64,000 nt of DNA from assembly GCA_017502085.1 (NCBI GenBank), contig JAFVVQ010000062.1, forward strand, positions 33,433 to 97,432, given 5' to 3'. Shown here in pieces: positions 43,126-52,005 of the stretch. Made by a program: the position numbers and the translations under genes. Each line of letters begins with the position of its first letter. Positions within the stretch are counted from its first letter, which is position 1. The notes below the pieces were generated by a model. The model ran no database searches. It was not told the origin of the DNA and saw nothing but the letters and a program-made list of their open reading frames with translations. This DNA comes from Clostridia bacterium (GTDB lineage: Bacteria > Bacillota > Clostridia > Oscillospirales > Acutalibacteraceae).

Positions 43126-44439
43126 ATGAAAAAATTTGTTGCAGTTATCTGTTCTGTGTTTCTTTTACTGATTCTTGCTTCGTGCAACGGAGAAAAGATT
43201 ATAGACGATATCACAACCACCGTTGTCGATGCAACAAATGCAATCAACAAGGTTGTTGATACGTTTGAAAACGTTGTTCTCAGACCGCTTGGTAAGGAAG
43301 ATGACGAGGATTCCGTGAAGGGTCCGATGAACGAAAGAATCAGCAACAAAAATATAGCCGATGCAACTGCAGATTTCGGCTTTGAACTTTTCGGATATGC
43401 GCTTCAGTCGGATGGCAATGCGCTTATTTCGCCCGTTTCGGTTATGGCAGCACTTGCCATGACCGCAGACGGTGCCAACGGTCAGACTCTTGCCGAAATG
43501 GAAGCTGTTCTCGGCATGACAAACGAGAATCTGCGCAAGAATTACGGCAGTTACGTTCATCCCGCCAATTCGGATGAACAGCTTGAGTTTGCGAATTCTC
43601 TGTGGCTTCGCAACGACGGTGCTCTTCAGGTCAACAAGAATTTTGTTGACAGAACGGTTGAAGCCTACGGTGCCGACGTTTTCAGCGAGCCGTTCAATAG
43701 TTCGACCTGCAGAAAAATCAATTATTGGATAAGTGAAAATACCGACGGTGAAATCAGGAAAATGCTTTCCGAAATACCGTCGTCAACCGTCTCTTATATC
43801 ATCAACACCGTTCTTTTTGAAGCTGAATGGCAGAATCCTTACCGTGGAAATTCAGTCAGGAAAAATCAGGTTTTCACCAATGCAAACGGTGAAAAGCAGA
43901 AGGTGACGATGCTCGCTTCGGGTGAATACGGTCTTGTTGAACTCGGCAAGACCAAGGGCTTCATCAAGCGGTATGATGATTGCGATTATGCTTTTGTGGG
44001 ACTTCTGCCGAATGAAGGCGTGACCGTCGGCGAAGCACTTGCTTCTTTCAACGGTGAGAATTTTGTTGATGCGGTCAACAATCCGAAACCGATGAAGGTT
44101 GTTGTCAATATCCCGAAATTCAACCTTGAATGCAAATTCGAGCTTAACGATGCCCTCAGATCAATGGGTATGCCCACGGCGTTTTCGTCAGCCGCCGATT
44201 TCACGAATCTCGGGGTTTCGCCCTTCGGTAATATCTATATAGGGAAAGTTTATCATAATACTTTTATCCGTTTTGATGAAAAGGGAACAAAGGCGGGGGC
44301 GGCAACCGTTGTGCAGATGGATGCCGAAAGTGCGCCCGTTGAAATCGAATATCTGACCTTTGACAGACCGTTCATTTATGCTGTAATAGACACAGCGAGC
44401 GGTATGCCGATTTTTATCGGCGCGGTGCAGAACTTGTAA
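43126..44439 (+). CDS. lipoprotein serpin (serine protease inhibitor)
   Basis: A 437-residue exported lipoprotein: MKKFVAVICSVFLLLILASC with lipobox LASC. A linker of about 50 residues precedes a full serpin fold: NALISPVSVMAALAMTADGA is the conserved helix B region, and FIRFDEKGTKAGAATVVQM is the reactive-centre hinge (small residues after Thr, as in inhibitory serpins). DRPFIYAVIDTASGMPIFIG is the serpin C-terminal signature. Such proteins trap serine or cysteine proteases covalently. The inhibited enzyme and exact P1 residue (near QMDAES) are not certain. It is 13 bases after the membrane protein gene. Confidence 0.93.
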   Translation: MKKFVAVICSVFLLLILASCNGEKIIDDITTTVVDATNAINKVVDTFENVVLRPLGKEDDEDSVKGPMNERISNKNIADATADFGFELFGYALQSDGNALISPVSVMAALAMTADGANGQTLAEMEAVLGMTNENLRKNYGSYVHPANSDEQLEFANSLWLRNDGALQVNKNFVDRTVEAYGADVFSEPFNSSTCRKINYWISENTDGEIRKMLSEIPSSTVSYIINTVLFEAEWQNPYRGNSVRKNQVFTNANGEKQKVTMLASGEYGLVELGKTKGFIKRYDDCDYAFVGLLPNEGVTVGEALASFNGENFVDAVNNPKPMKVVVNIPKFNLECKFELNDALRSMGMPTAFSSAADFTNLGVSPFGNIYIGKVYHNTFIRFDEKGTKAGAATVVQMDAESAPVEIEYLTFDRPFIYAVIDTASGMPIFIGAVQNL

Positions 44440-44463
44440 ACCATCATCGGAAGGAGTTTTATT

Positions 44464-45396
44464 ATGGCAATTTTACAAAAAATTGTTTCCGCAATAATGG
44501 CACTTATTATGTCACTTTTCAGCTTCATTATTTCGCCTGTTGAGATTGACGTTCTTAACATCGCAGGAGAAGTTATATCATCGGGATCAGGTTCACGTCC
44601 GAGCGTGAATACACCTGTTATCTGCAGAAGCTATGGTGAATTTGAGTTGTTCTGCAAGTCGAGCAACAGTAAAGAGCTTGAGAGATATCTCTCGGAAATC
44701 AATCGTGATTTGTTTGATGATTACTGTGTTGTTGCAGTGAATTTTATGGTTCCCAACCCGTCCTATAAAGCTTATGTTACCTCTGCTGAATATGACGGAA
44801 AAACTCTCAGCCTTGATTATTTTCTTGCGGAATTCAGAAATATGGTTACCGCGTGTGTGATTTCATACAATACCCTCATTCTCGTCACGGATAAACATAT
44901 CAAAAAGGTTGAGTTGAACAAAGGTGAGACCGAAAAGATGGATTTCTTCCCGAGGGATTCGATGTTCGGTTGTCAGATAGGAACTATAAATCGGATTGAC
45001 CCCTGTTATGTTGATGAAAACGGGTGCTTTGAAGGGTGCTTCGTATTTGAAGATTATGATAGTTGGTTGAATTTCCTTGATAACGGCAAATGGGAAATCA
45101 GCAACAGTATTGAAATCGGAAAGAATTTCTTTGAAAATTCAAACCTTGCTGTGGCGATAACAACGCATTCAAGCGGCGGATACAGTCTTTATTTTTCCGA
45201 TTGTATTGAAGATGGCAACAATGCGGAAATCAAGCTTTTCTCGGCTTATGAGCCGGGCATTCACACAGATGCTGTATGGTATGAGGCGGCGTTTGTTGCT
45301 GTCGGCAAGGATATCAAAACCGCAGATGTGGAGATTGAATATATTGACCTTCCGTTCAGAGTTGATGGGGATTTATTTTTTGAGATTGTTTGCTGA
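44464..45396 (+). CDS. exported protein with PrcB-like domains
   Basis: A 310-residue protein whose leader (residues 1-28, hydrophobic, MALIMSLFSFIISP) has no standard cleavage site. Two similar segments follow, about 50-150 and 185-300. The second contains HSSGGYSLYFSDCIEDG and EPGIHTDAVWYEAAFVAV, the pattern of the PrcB C-terminal domain, which in spirochetes is part of a secreted protease complex. Family assignment rests on this weak pattern only. It lies 24 bases after the serpin gene, as last member of the sigma-factor operon, and a terminator follows. Confidence 0.62.
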   Translation: MAILQKIVSAIMALIMSLFSFIISPVEIDVLNIAGEVISSGSGSRPSVNTPVICRSYGEFELFCKSSNSKELERYLSEINRDLFDDYCVVAVNFMVPNPSYKAYVTSAEYDGKTLSLDYFLAEFRNMVTACVISYNTLILVTDKHIKKVELNKGETEKMDFFPRDSMFGCQIGTINRIDPCYVDENGCFEGCFVFEDYDSWLNFLDNGKWEISNSIEIGKNFFENSNLAVAITTHSSGGYSLYFSDCIEDGNNAEIKLFSAYEPGIHTDAVWYEAAFVAVGKDIKTADVEIEYIDLPFRVDGDLFFEIVC

Positions 45397-45401
45397 TATA
45401 T

Positions 45402-45435
45402 AAAAAGAGGATGCAACCTTCGGGCTGCATCCTCT
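45402..45435. terminator. bidirectional terminator
   Basis: AGAGGATGCA/TGCATCCTCT stem with a CC-TTCG-GG inner loop. AAAAA on the left gives a U tract for the minus-strand HAD gene. Confidence 0.8.
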
Positions 45436-45484
45436 GCTTTATTGCTGTGCAACAAGGTTCTCGAACGCAAAGCGTGAGAGGTCC

Positions 45485-46078
45485 TTATTTCTTCACTTTT
45501 GCTCTGATTTCTTCGATTGTCATTTCTGTCAGATTTCCTTTTTCGGCGTGGAAACATCTCTGCCCCATCTCAAAAATATAGATATCATTCTTGAATGAAT
45601 CCGAATAAACGTTGATGAATTCGGCATCCGGCAGGGTTTCTGCAAGTCTTATCGGTTTTTGCTTATCCTTGCAGTTCCTGCCGTTGATTTTTCCCGTTTT
45701 CGGATTCATCGGGGTTGCAATCAGTGTGTGTACGCCGTATTTTTCGCAAATCGGTTTAAGAAAGAATTCGGGAGAAGCGGAGCAGACAACAACGGGTCTG
45801 CCGCTTCTGTTTTTTTCTTCAAATATCGGATAGATCTTTTTCTGCTGATTCTCCCAGAATTCTCTTGCCATCTTTTCGCCGTCAACAAAGCGGAGAAAAG
45901 AGAAGCATCTCCCCTTGAAGCTGTCGCCGAAGCCGAGAAAGAAAAGAATCAGATTCAGCAGAAGCCAGGGTGCAAGAAGAATCAGATAGGGTCTTCTTGC
46001 GAGACAGTAGAAAAGAAACACCGTCTCCGAATCTACGGGATAAACCGTTTTGTCAAAATCATAAAGGTCGAATTTCAT
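45485..46078 (-). CDS. HAD-IB hydrolase, membrane-associated
   Basis: A 197-residue HAD phosphatase of the SerB-like IB class. Motif I is YDFDKTVYPVDS (nucleophile and acid Asp), motif II is VVCSASPEFF, and motif III-IV is NVYSDSFKNDIYIF. Between motifs I and II lies a strongly hydrophobic stretch (YLILLAPWLLLNLILFFLGF), so the cap is probably membrane-inserted. Related proteins act on lipid-linked or head-group phosphates. The ATG directly follows the stop of the GH95 gene (TAAATG), so the two are one operon. Confidence 0.78.
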   Translation of the reverse strand: MKFDLYDFDKTVYPVDSETVFLFYCLARRPYLILLAPWLLLNLILFFLGFGDSFKGRCFSFLRFVDGEKMAREFWENQQKKIYPIFEEKNRSGRPVVVCSASPEFFLKPICEKYGVHTLIATPMNPKTGKINGRNCKDKQKPIRLAETLPDAEFINVYSDSFKNDIYIFEMGQRCFHAEKGNLTEMTIEEIRAKVKK

Positions 46079-48376
46079 TTAAGCTTTAACCGTTTTCTTC
46101 TTTCCGTTGAGAGAAACGGCTTTTTCCTTTCCGTCAATGATGAGGGTGAAGTTGCCTTCGCCTTCAAGGGTGCAGCTTGCGAATTTGCCATCTTTCCACT
46201 CGATATCAACGATAACGTTGCCTTTTGCAAGCAGACCCTTTATGCTGCCGTTTTTCCACTTTGAGGGAAGAGCGGGGAGAATATAGATTCTTCCGTCACG
46301 GCTCTGCATAAGCATTTCCGTAATGCCGCTGACAAAACCGAAGTTGCCGTCAATCTGGAAGGGCGGATGTGCGTCGAAAAGGTTTTCGTAGGTGCCGCCG
46401 CCTCTTGTGTAGTTGATGCCGACACTCTTGACGGGACGGAGCTGCATTTCGATGAGCTTGAGTGCGTGGTCACCGTCAAACAGTCTTGCCCAGAAATTGA
46501 TTTTCCAACCAAGACTCCAGCCCGTACCGTTATCGCCTCTGCGCTCAAGAGTTTTGCGGCAGGCTGCTGCAAGCTCGGGAGTGCCGTCGACCGTGATGAT
46601 GTTTGCGGGATGAAGCGCATAGAGGTGAGAAACGTGTCTGTGATGGATCTCTTTTTCGGGGTAGTCATCGTCGAATTCGAGAAGCTGACCTTCGCTGCCG
46701 AGCTTGAATCCTGCAAGGCGGGAAAGTGTTTCCTTGAGGGTTGCGGCAAATTCAGCGTCTGTGCCGAGAATTTCACAAGCCTTCACGCAATTCTCGAAAA
46801 GCTCTCTTGCGATGCTCATTGACATTGTGGAGTATTTACCCACGGAGCAGGCTTTGCCTTCGTACCAGAAATCGTTTTCGGGTGAAGTGCCGGGAGCAAG
46901 AACAAGCATACCGTTGTATTCGACGAGAATATCAAGATAGAATTCAGCCGCTTTCTTCATAAGAGGATATGCGGTTTCACGAAGATAATCAATGTCGTTG
47001 GTGTATTCGTAGTGCTGATAAACGTGTTCGCAGAGCCAACCCGATGAGCCGTGCCAGAATGCCCACTGAGCGTTACCTGCAACGGGAGTGGACTGTCTCC
47101 AGAGGTCAACGTTGTGGTGGCTTGTCCAGCCTTTTGCATTATACTGACCCTTTGCGGTTCTTTCGCCGCTGATGCTGAGATCTTTGACCATCTCGATGAG
47201 GGGCAGATTGACTTCGGGCATACGGCACATAAGTACGGGCCAGTAGTTCATTTCCGTGTTGATGTTTACTGTGTAATTCGAACGCCAGGGAGGACAGGTT
47301 TTGTCATTCCAGATGCCCTGAAGAGTTGAGGGCTGAGTGCCTTTTCTTGAGGAAGTGATCGCAAGGAATCTGCCGAAGTTATATACGAGTTCGATGAGGC
47401 CGTCATCGTTCTTCTTTTTCTTGAAACGCTGGAGTCTCTTGTCTGTGGGGATGTCTTCGTCATCGCTACCCAAGTCAAGATTCACTCTGTTATAAAGCTC
47501 GGTGTAGTCGGCAATGTGAGCGGATTTTACAGCTTCGTAATCGTATTCCTTACCGAGGATTTCGGCTACGGGAGCCTTATATTCCTTGCCCTCGAGGTAG
47601 GGGTGCTTGTCCCAACCGTTGAATGATGTTGCGGCAGTGAAATAGATTTCCGCATACGTTGCTTCTTTGACGATGAGATGGTCGTCTGCTCTGCGGATTT
47701 CACCGTCGGTAACAACCTTGATACCGCCTCTGTAACGGATACCTCTGTTCTGCGGATCATCGGAGTAACCGAAGTTCTCTTCAAATCCGTCGACGTCGGG
47801 TATGCCGGGACATTCGCCGTCGAGATAAACAATGGCATCTTTGTCGGAAACGATACTTGCACCGCGGAGCTTTGTTGAAAACTGTGCTTCGAAGGTCATT
47901 TTTCCGCCGTCTGCGGTCATACGCACAGCAATAAGATTGTCGGGATTCGATGCGAAATATTCTTTTTTGTATGTAACTTTGCCGCAAGTGTATTCAGTAT
48001 GTGCGACAGCTGTTCTGAGGTCGAGCGAACGCTTGTAGTTCTTGACTCTGCCCTTTGTCTGAAGGGTGATTTCAAGATTTCCGAAAGGAACGTATGCGTT
48101 GGTGAATACACTCTGGAAATTATCCTGAATTTCTGTCTGAGCTTCGTTGAGTCTGCCTTCAAGAGCAAGCTTCTGGGCTTTTTTGTAGGATTCGGGTGCA
48201 CCTTTGCGGATTGTGTCTCGGGGTGTACCTGTCCAGAGCTCGTCGTGATTGAGACAGAGGATATCTTTTTCAACGCCGCCGTAAATCATTGCACCGAGAG
48301 TACCGTTGCCGATGGGCAGACTCTGTGTCCATGCTTTGGCGGGCGATTTGTACCATAAAACCGATGTGTTGGACAT
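46079..48376 (-). CDS. GH95 alpha-L-fucosidase-type enzyme
   Basis: A 765-residue cytoplasmic enzyme. LWYKSPAKAWTQSLPIGNG and LGAMIYGG form the N-terminal GH95 block (catalytic domain flanked by beta-domains), and GTSPENDFWYEG and HHRHVSHLYALHPANII carry family active-site residues. GH95 members release alpha-1,2-linked L-fucose (or L-galactose) from glycans by an inverting mechanism. Without a signal peptide it would act on imported fucosylated oligosaccharides. It has a good minus-strand promoter (48411-48439) and shares the intergenic region with a divergent RpiR-type regulator. The cleaved linkage is inferred from the family. Confidence 0.92.
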   Translation of the reverse strand: MSNTSVLWYKSPAKAWTQSLPIGNGTLGAMIYGGVEKDILCLNHDELWTGTPRDTIRKGAPESYKKAQKLALEGRLNEAQTEIQDNFQSVFTNAYVPFGNLEITLQTKGRVKNYKRSLDLRTAVAHTEYTCGKVTYKKEYFASNPDNLIAVRMTADGGKMTFEAQFSTKLRGASIVSDKDAIVYLDGECPGIPDVDGFEENFGYSDDPQNRGIRYRGGIKVVTDGEIRRADDHLIVKEATYAEIYFTAATSFNGWDKHPYLEGKEYKAPVAEILGKEYDYEAVKSAHIADYTELYNRVNLDLGSDDEDIPTDKRLQRFKKKKNDDGLIELVYNFGRFLAITSSRKGTQPSTLQGIWNDKTCPPWRSNYTVNINTEMNYWPVLMCRMPEVNLPLIEMVKDLSISGERTAKGQYNAKGWTSHHNVDLWRQSTPVAGNAQWAFWHGSSGWLCEHVYQHYEYTNDIDYLRETAYPLMKKAAEFYLDILVEYNGMLVLAPGTSPENDFWYEGKACSVGKYSTMSMSIARELFENCVKACEILGTDAEFAATLKETLSRLAGFKLGSEGQLLEFDDDYPEKEIHHRHVSHLYALHPANIITVDGTPELAAACRKTLERRGDNGTGWSLGWKINFWARLFDGDHALKLIEMQLRPVKSVGINYTRGGGTYENLFDAHPPFQIDGNFGFVSGITEMLMQSRDGRIYILPALPSKWKNGSIKGLLAKGNVIVDIEWKDGKFASCTLEGEGNFTLIIDGKEKAVSLNGKKKTVKA

Positions 48377-48410
48377 AGGAAAATATCTCCTTTATATACA
48401 TAATGACTAT

Positions 48411-48439
48411 ATTATACAACATCAGGGAAGCAAGGTCAA
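48411..48439 (-). promoter_or_regulatory. promoter of the GH95-HAD operon
   Basis: Minus strand TTGACC, 17-base spacer, TATAAT. Confidence 0.75.
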
Positions 48440-48492
48440 TCCGAAAGCAATGAAATATTTCTTGCATTTTTTCGGATGAAAATAAATCGCAC

Positions 48493-48521
48493 TTGCATTT
48501 TGATGCCGAATGGTGTAAAAT
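48493..48521 (+). promoter_or_regulatory. promoter of the RpiR-BaiN-cmk operon
   Basis: TTGCAT, 17-base spacer, TAAAAT, 32 bases before the start codon. Confidence 0.65.
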
Positions 48522-48553
48522 AAACTACATATGAGTCTTCAGAGGTGTCATTT

Positions 48554-49426
48554 ATGGCAGAAAACTTTCAAACCAGAATAGAGGCGGTTTACGGTACTCT
48601 TTCCAAGGGTCACAAAAAAATTGCCGATTATATAATCAGCCATTATCAGAAAGCTTCGTTTATGACCGCCGCCAAACTCGGTGAAACGGTTGGTGTGAGC
48701 GAATCAACGGTTGTCCGCTTTGCCACAAACATCGGATTCGACGGCTATCCCGAGCTTCAGAAATACCTTCAGGAAATGGTCAAGAGCCATCTTACAAGCG
48801 TTCAGCGTATGGAGGTTGCCGCAACCAGATATGAGGGCAGTGACCTTGTTGATAAAGCATTTCTGGGGGATGCCGAGCTTATTAAGGCGACAAGAGAAAG
48901 CATTTCCAGAGAGGCTTTTGCGGGCAGCGTTGAGGCAATCAACAAGGCTAAAAAAATATATATTCTCGGAGTCAGAAGTTCTGCGGCGATAGCAAGTTTT
49001 GCTGCGTTTTATTTCAGATTCCTCAACGATAACGTTGTGTTGATTGACACCTCTTCATCGAGCGAACTTTTTGAGCAGATGTTCAGAATTACGGATGAAG
49101 ACGTTTGTCTTGCTGTCAGTTTCCCAAGATACTCCAACCAGACAATCAACGCCCTCTCGTTTGCAAAAAGCAGGGGAGCGACGATAATTTCTGTAACCGA
49201 TGGCGAATCTTCTCCGATTGCTCCGTTTGCAACACATCTGCTCGTTGCAAAGAGCAGTATGGTTTCTTTTGTGGATTCACTCGTTGCACCGCTGAGCGTC
49301 ATCAATGCTCTCATTGCTGCGTGTGCAAGAGAAAAGAAGGATCTGGTCTACGATAACCTCAGAATGCTTGAGGAAATCTGGGATGAATACAGAGTTTACA
49401 GCACCGACAGGGAGGAAAATGAATGA
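48554..49426 (+). CDS. RpiR-family transcriptional regulator
   Basis: A 290-residue regulator. The N-terminal RpiR helix-turn-helix (about 1-80: KIADYIISHYQKASFMTAA, GVSESTVVRFATNIG) is followed by a SIS domain (about 120-260: IYILGVRSSAAIASFAAFYF, AVSFPRYSNQT), which binds a phosphosugar. Such proteins control sugar or amino-sugar genes. The start ATG 48554 has AGAGGT 7 bases upstream. The gene diverges from GH95-HAD, so this regulator probably controls that operon; its stop overlaps the start of the BaiN-like gene (ATGA). Confidence 0.93.
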   Translation: MAENFQTRIEAVYGTLSKGHKKIADYIISHYQKASFMTAAKLGETVGVSESTVVRFATNIGFDGYPELQKYLQEMVKSHLTSVQRMEVAATRYEGSDLVDKAFLGDAELIKATRESISREAFAGSVEAINKAKKIYILGVRSSAAIASFAAFYFRFLNDNVVLIDTSSSSELFEQMFRITDEDVCLAVSFPRYSNQTINALSFAKSRGATIISVTDGESSPIAPFATHLLVAKSSMVSFVDSLVAPLSVINALIAACAREKKDLVYDNLRMLEEIWDEYRVYSTDREENE

Positions 49427-50670
49427 AAACCTCTTTGCTTGTAATCGGCGGCGGTGCGGCAGGACTCATGGCGGCGGGATTTGCGGCAGCTTCAGGTGTT
49501 GAAACCGTTGTGCTGGAACGCAATGACCGACCCGCACGCAAGGTTATGATAACGGGTAAGGGCAGATGCAACGTCACCAATAACTGCGCTTCGCTTGATG
49601 CACTTATTGCAAACGTGCCGCAGAACGGCAGATTCCTTTACGGTGCATTTTCAAGATTTATGCCCGCTGACGTTATTGAATTTTTTGAGAGCAGGGGAGT
49701 TGCCCTGAAAACCGAAAGAGGAAACAGAGTTTTTCCGGTTTCGGATAACGCGGTTGAAATCGTTGATGCTCTGACGGATTTTGCACGAAGAAGGGCAAAA
49801 ATCATCAAGGGCAGAGCACTTAAACTGATAGTTGAAAACAGTAAAATAAAAGGTTGCGTTACCGAAGACGGCGAAGAAATTCTTGCCGACAGAGTGATTA
49901 TCGCAACGGGCGGACTTTCGTATCCGGGTACGGGCTCGACGGGGGACGGATATGACCTCGCAAGGCAGGTGGGTCATAAGATAACCGATATCAGACCCTC
50001 GCTTGTACCTCTCGAAATCCACGAAGGTTTCTGCACGAATCTTATGGGTCTTTCGCTTCGCAACATTGCCGTGAAGGTGATTGATACCAAGAAAAACAAC
50101 AAAGAAATATATTCCGATTTCGGTGAAATGCTTTTCACTCATTTCGGCGTATCGGGTCCCGTAATCCTCAGCGCCAGTGCACATATGCGTAATATGGAAA
50201 GCGGAAGATATATAATATCGATTGACCTCAAACCTGCGTTGACGGTTGAGCAGCTTGATGCAAGAATTCTGCGTGATTTCTCAGAGAATATCAACAGAAA
50301 TTTTATCAATGCGCTCAATTCGCTTCTTCCGAAAAAGCTTGTCCCCGTTATCGTTAAACTCAGCGGTATTCCGATGTCAACGAAGGTCAATCAGGTCACA
50401 AAGGAGCAGCGTCGCAATCTTGCGATTCTCCTCAAGAATCTCACCGTCACTGTAACGGGTTTCCGCCCTGTAGCCGAAGCGATAGTCACTTCGGGCGGTG
50501 TTGATGTTTCGCAGATTAATCCCAAAACAATGGAATCAAAGCTTGTCGGAGGACTTTATTTTGCAGGCGAGGTTATCGACGCCGATGCCTATACGGGCGG
50601 CTTCAACCTTCAGATTGCATTTTCAACAGGCAGACTTGCGGGTATAAGTGCCGCAGAGTCTTTAAAGTGA
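49423..50670 (+). CDS. BaiN/RdsA-family NAD(P)/FAD-dependent oxidoreductase
   Basis: A 415-residue flavoprotein of the HI0933/YhiN/BaiN type. The FAD site LLVIGGGAAGLMAAGFAA opens it; GKGRCNVTNNC and ATGGLSYPGTGSTGDGY are strict family blocks; the C-terminal AGEVIDADAYTGGFNLQIAF is the second FAD block. Function in vivo is poorly known (some members reduce bile acid intermediates, others act in redox of tRNA precursors). It commonly precedes cmk in clostridia, as here. It is translationally coupled to the RpiR gene. Confidence 0.92.
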   Translation: MKTSLLVIGGGAAGLMAAGFAAASGVETVVLERNDRPARKVMITGKGRCNVTNNCASLDALIANVPQNGRFLYGAFSRFMPADVIEFFESRGVALKTERGNRVFPVSDNAVEIVDALTDFARRRAKIIKGRALKLIVENSKIKGCVTEDGEEILADRVIIATGGLSYPGTGSTGDGYDLARQVGHKITDIRPSLVPLEIHEGFCTNLMGLSLRNIAVKVIDTKKNNKEIYSDFGEMLFTHFGVSGPVILSASAHMRNMESGRYIISIDLKPALTVEQLDARILRDFSENINRNFINALNSLLPKKLVPVIVKLSGIPMSTKVNQVTKEQRRNLAILLKNLTVTVTGFRPVAEAIVTSGGVDVSQINPKTMESKLVGGLYFAGEVIDADAYTGGFNLQIAFSTGRLAGISAAESLK

Positions 50671-50683
50671 ATGGAGGATTACT

Positions 50684-51361
50684 ATGAGCAATACTGTTAT
50701 CAACGTTGCTATTGACGGCCCCGGCGGTGCAGGAAAAAGCACCAGCGCAAGAGCCGCTGCAAAGGAACTCGGATTCATTTATGTTGATACGGGTGCACTT
50801 TACAGAGCAATAGGTGTTAATGCATTGAGAAAAAATATAGATACGAAGGATGTTTCTGCCGTTGCGGCAAGTCTTGAAGGTATCAGCGTTGATCTTGTTT
50901 TTGAAAACGGCGAACAGAAAGTTCTTCTCAACGGTGAGGATGTTTCCACCGAAATCAGAACCCCTCCCGCATCTATGGCGGCATCCGATGTTTCGGCTGT
51001 TCCCGAGGTCAGAGCATTTCTCTTTGATTTACAGAGAGATATTGCATCCAGAAACAGCTGCATTATGGACGGAAGAGATATCGGTACGGTTGTTCTTCCT
51101 GATGCGCAGGTCAAGATTTTCCTTACTGCATCTGCGGAGGAACGTGCTCAGAGAAGATTTGCGGAGCTTCAGGCAAAAGGATCCTCTTCAACTTATCAGC
51201 AGGTTCTTGACGAACTGATTGAAAGGGATTATAACGATTCTCACCGCGAAATCGCACCTCTCAAGCCCGCAGAAGACAGCGTTCTGCTTGACACAACGGG
51301 CGTTTCCCTGGAAGAGCAGGTTGAGAAAATCATCAACATCATAAAGGAGAAGATTTCATGA
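50684..51361 (+). CDS. cmk: cytidylate kinase
   Basis: A 225-residue kinase converting CMP (and dCMP) to the diphosphate. The P-loop is IDGPGGAGKSTSARAAA; the FIYVDTGALYRAIG segment is the CMP-binding region; MDGRDIGTVVLPDA is a family hallmark. Length is normal. Its stop overlaps the ATG of plsC. Confidence 0.96.
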   Translation: MSNTVINVAIDGPGGAGKSTSARAAAKELGFIYVDTGALYRAIGVNALRKNIDTKDVSAVAASLEGISVDLVFENGEQKVLLNGEDVSTEIRTPPASMAASDVSAVPEVRAFLFDLQRDIASRNSCIMDGRDIGTVVLPDAQVKIFLTASAEERAQRRFAELQAKGSSSTYQQVLDELIERDYNDSHREIAPLKPAEDSVLLDTTGVSLEEQVEKIINIIKEKIS

Positions 51362-52005
51362 AAGGCTTCAACTACGATAAAGAAATAACAAACAGTAAGC
51401 TTTATGACAGAATGAGAGTTTTTGCTCCTCTGCTGAACAAGAGAAGATATAAAGTAACTTACGTTGGTCTTGAGAATATTCCTGCAGAAGGCGGTTTCAT
51501 TCTGGCGAGTAACCACATGAATGCTCTCGACCCCGCTATTATCGGAAGCGGTATTCCGAACAGACAGCTTCATTTTATGGGTAAAAAGGAGCTTTTTGAA
51601 AACAAGCTTGTAGCATATCTTTTCACAAAGGCAAACGGCTTCCCAGTTGCAAGAGGTGCAATGGATACCAGGGCTCTCGATTATGCCGCAAGAGTAGTCA
51701 AAGAGGGTCACGTTCTCGGTATCTTCCCTGAAGGAACACGTTCCAAAGACTGCAAACCCAAGAACGCCAAGAGAGGTGTTTCTGTAATTGCCAGAGCTGC
51801 AAAAGCGGATATTCTTCCTGTTTCGATTTATACCGAAACCGATATGTCAAGAGGCGTGAAGCTTACGGTCCGTTTCGGCGAACTCATTCCTTATGAAAAA
51901 CTCGGAATCAGCGGAGACGATTGCACAAAGCAGGATCTCAGTGATGCGGCAAATCTTGTTATGGCTGAAATTGTCAAGCTCTGGGAGGCAGGACATTGCG
52001 AATAA
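51358..52005 (+). CDS. plsC: 1-acyl-sn-glycerol-3-phosphate acyltransferase (PlsC family)
   Basis: A 215-residue lysophosphatidic acid acyltransferase. Motif I is NHMNALDPAII (HxxxxD), motif III is IFPEGTRSKD, and AKADILPVSIY supports the family. It is membrane-peripheral and makes phosphatidic acid. The last 10 bases overlap the start of the ispH/S1 gene; the order cmk-plsC-ispH-S1 is a known clostridial cluster. Confidence 0.93.
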   Translation: MKGFNYDKEITNSKLYDRMRVFAPLLNKRRYKVTYVGLENIPAEGGFILASNHMNALDPAIIGSGIPNRQLHFMGKKELFENKLVAYLFTKANGFPVARGAMDTRALDYAARVVKEGHVLGIFPEGTRSKDCKPKNAKRGVSVIARAAKADILPVSIYTETDMSRGVKLTVRFGELIPYEKLGISGDDCTKQDLSDAANLVMAEIVKLWEAGHCE

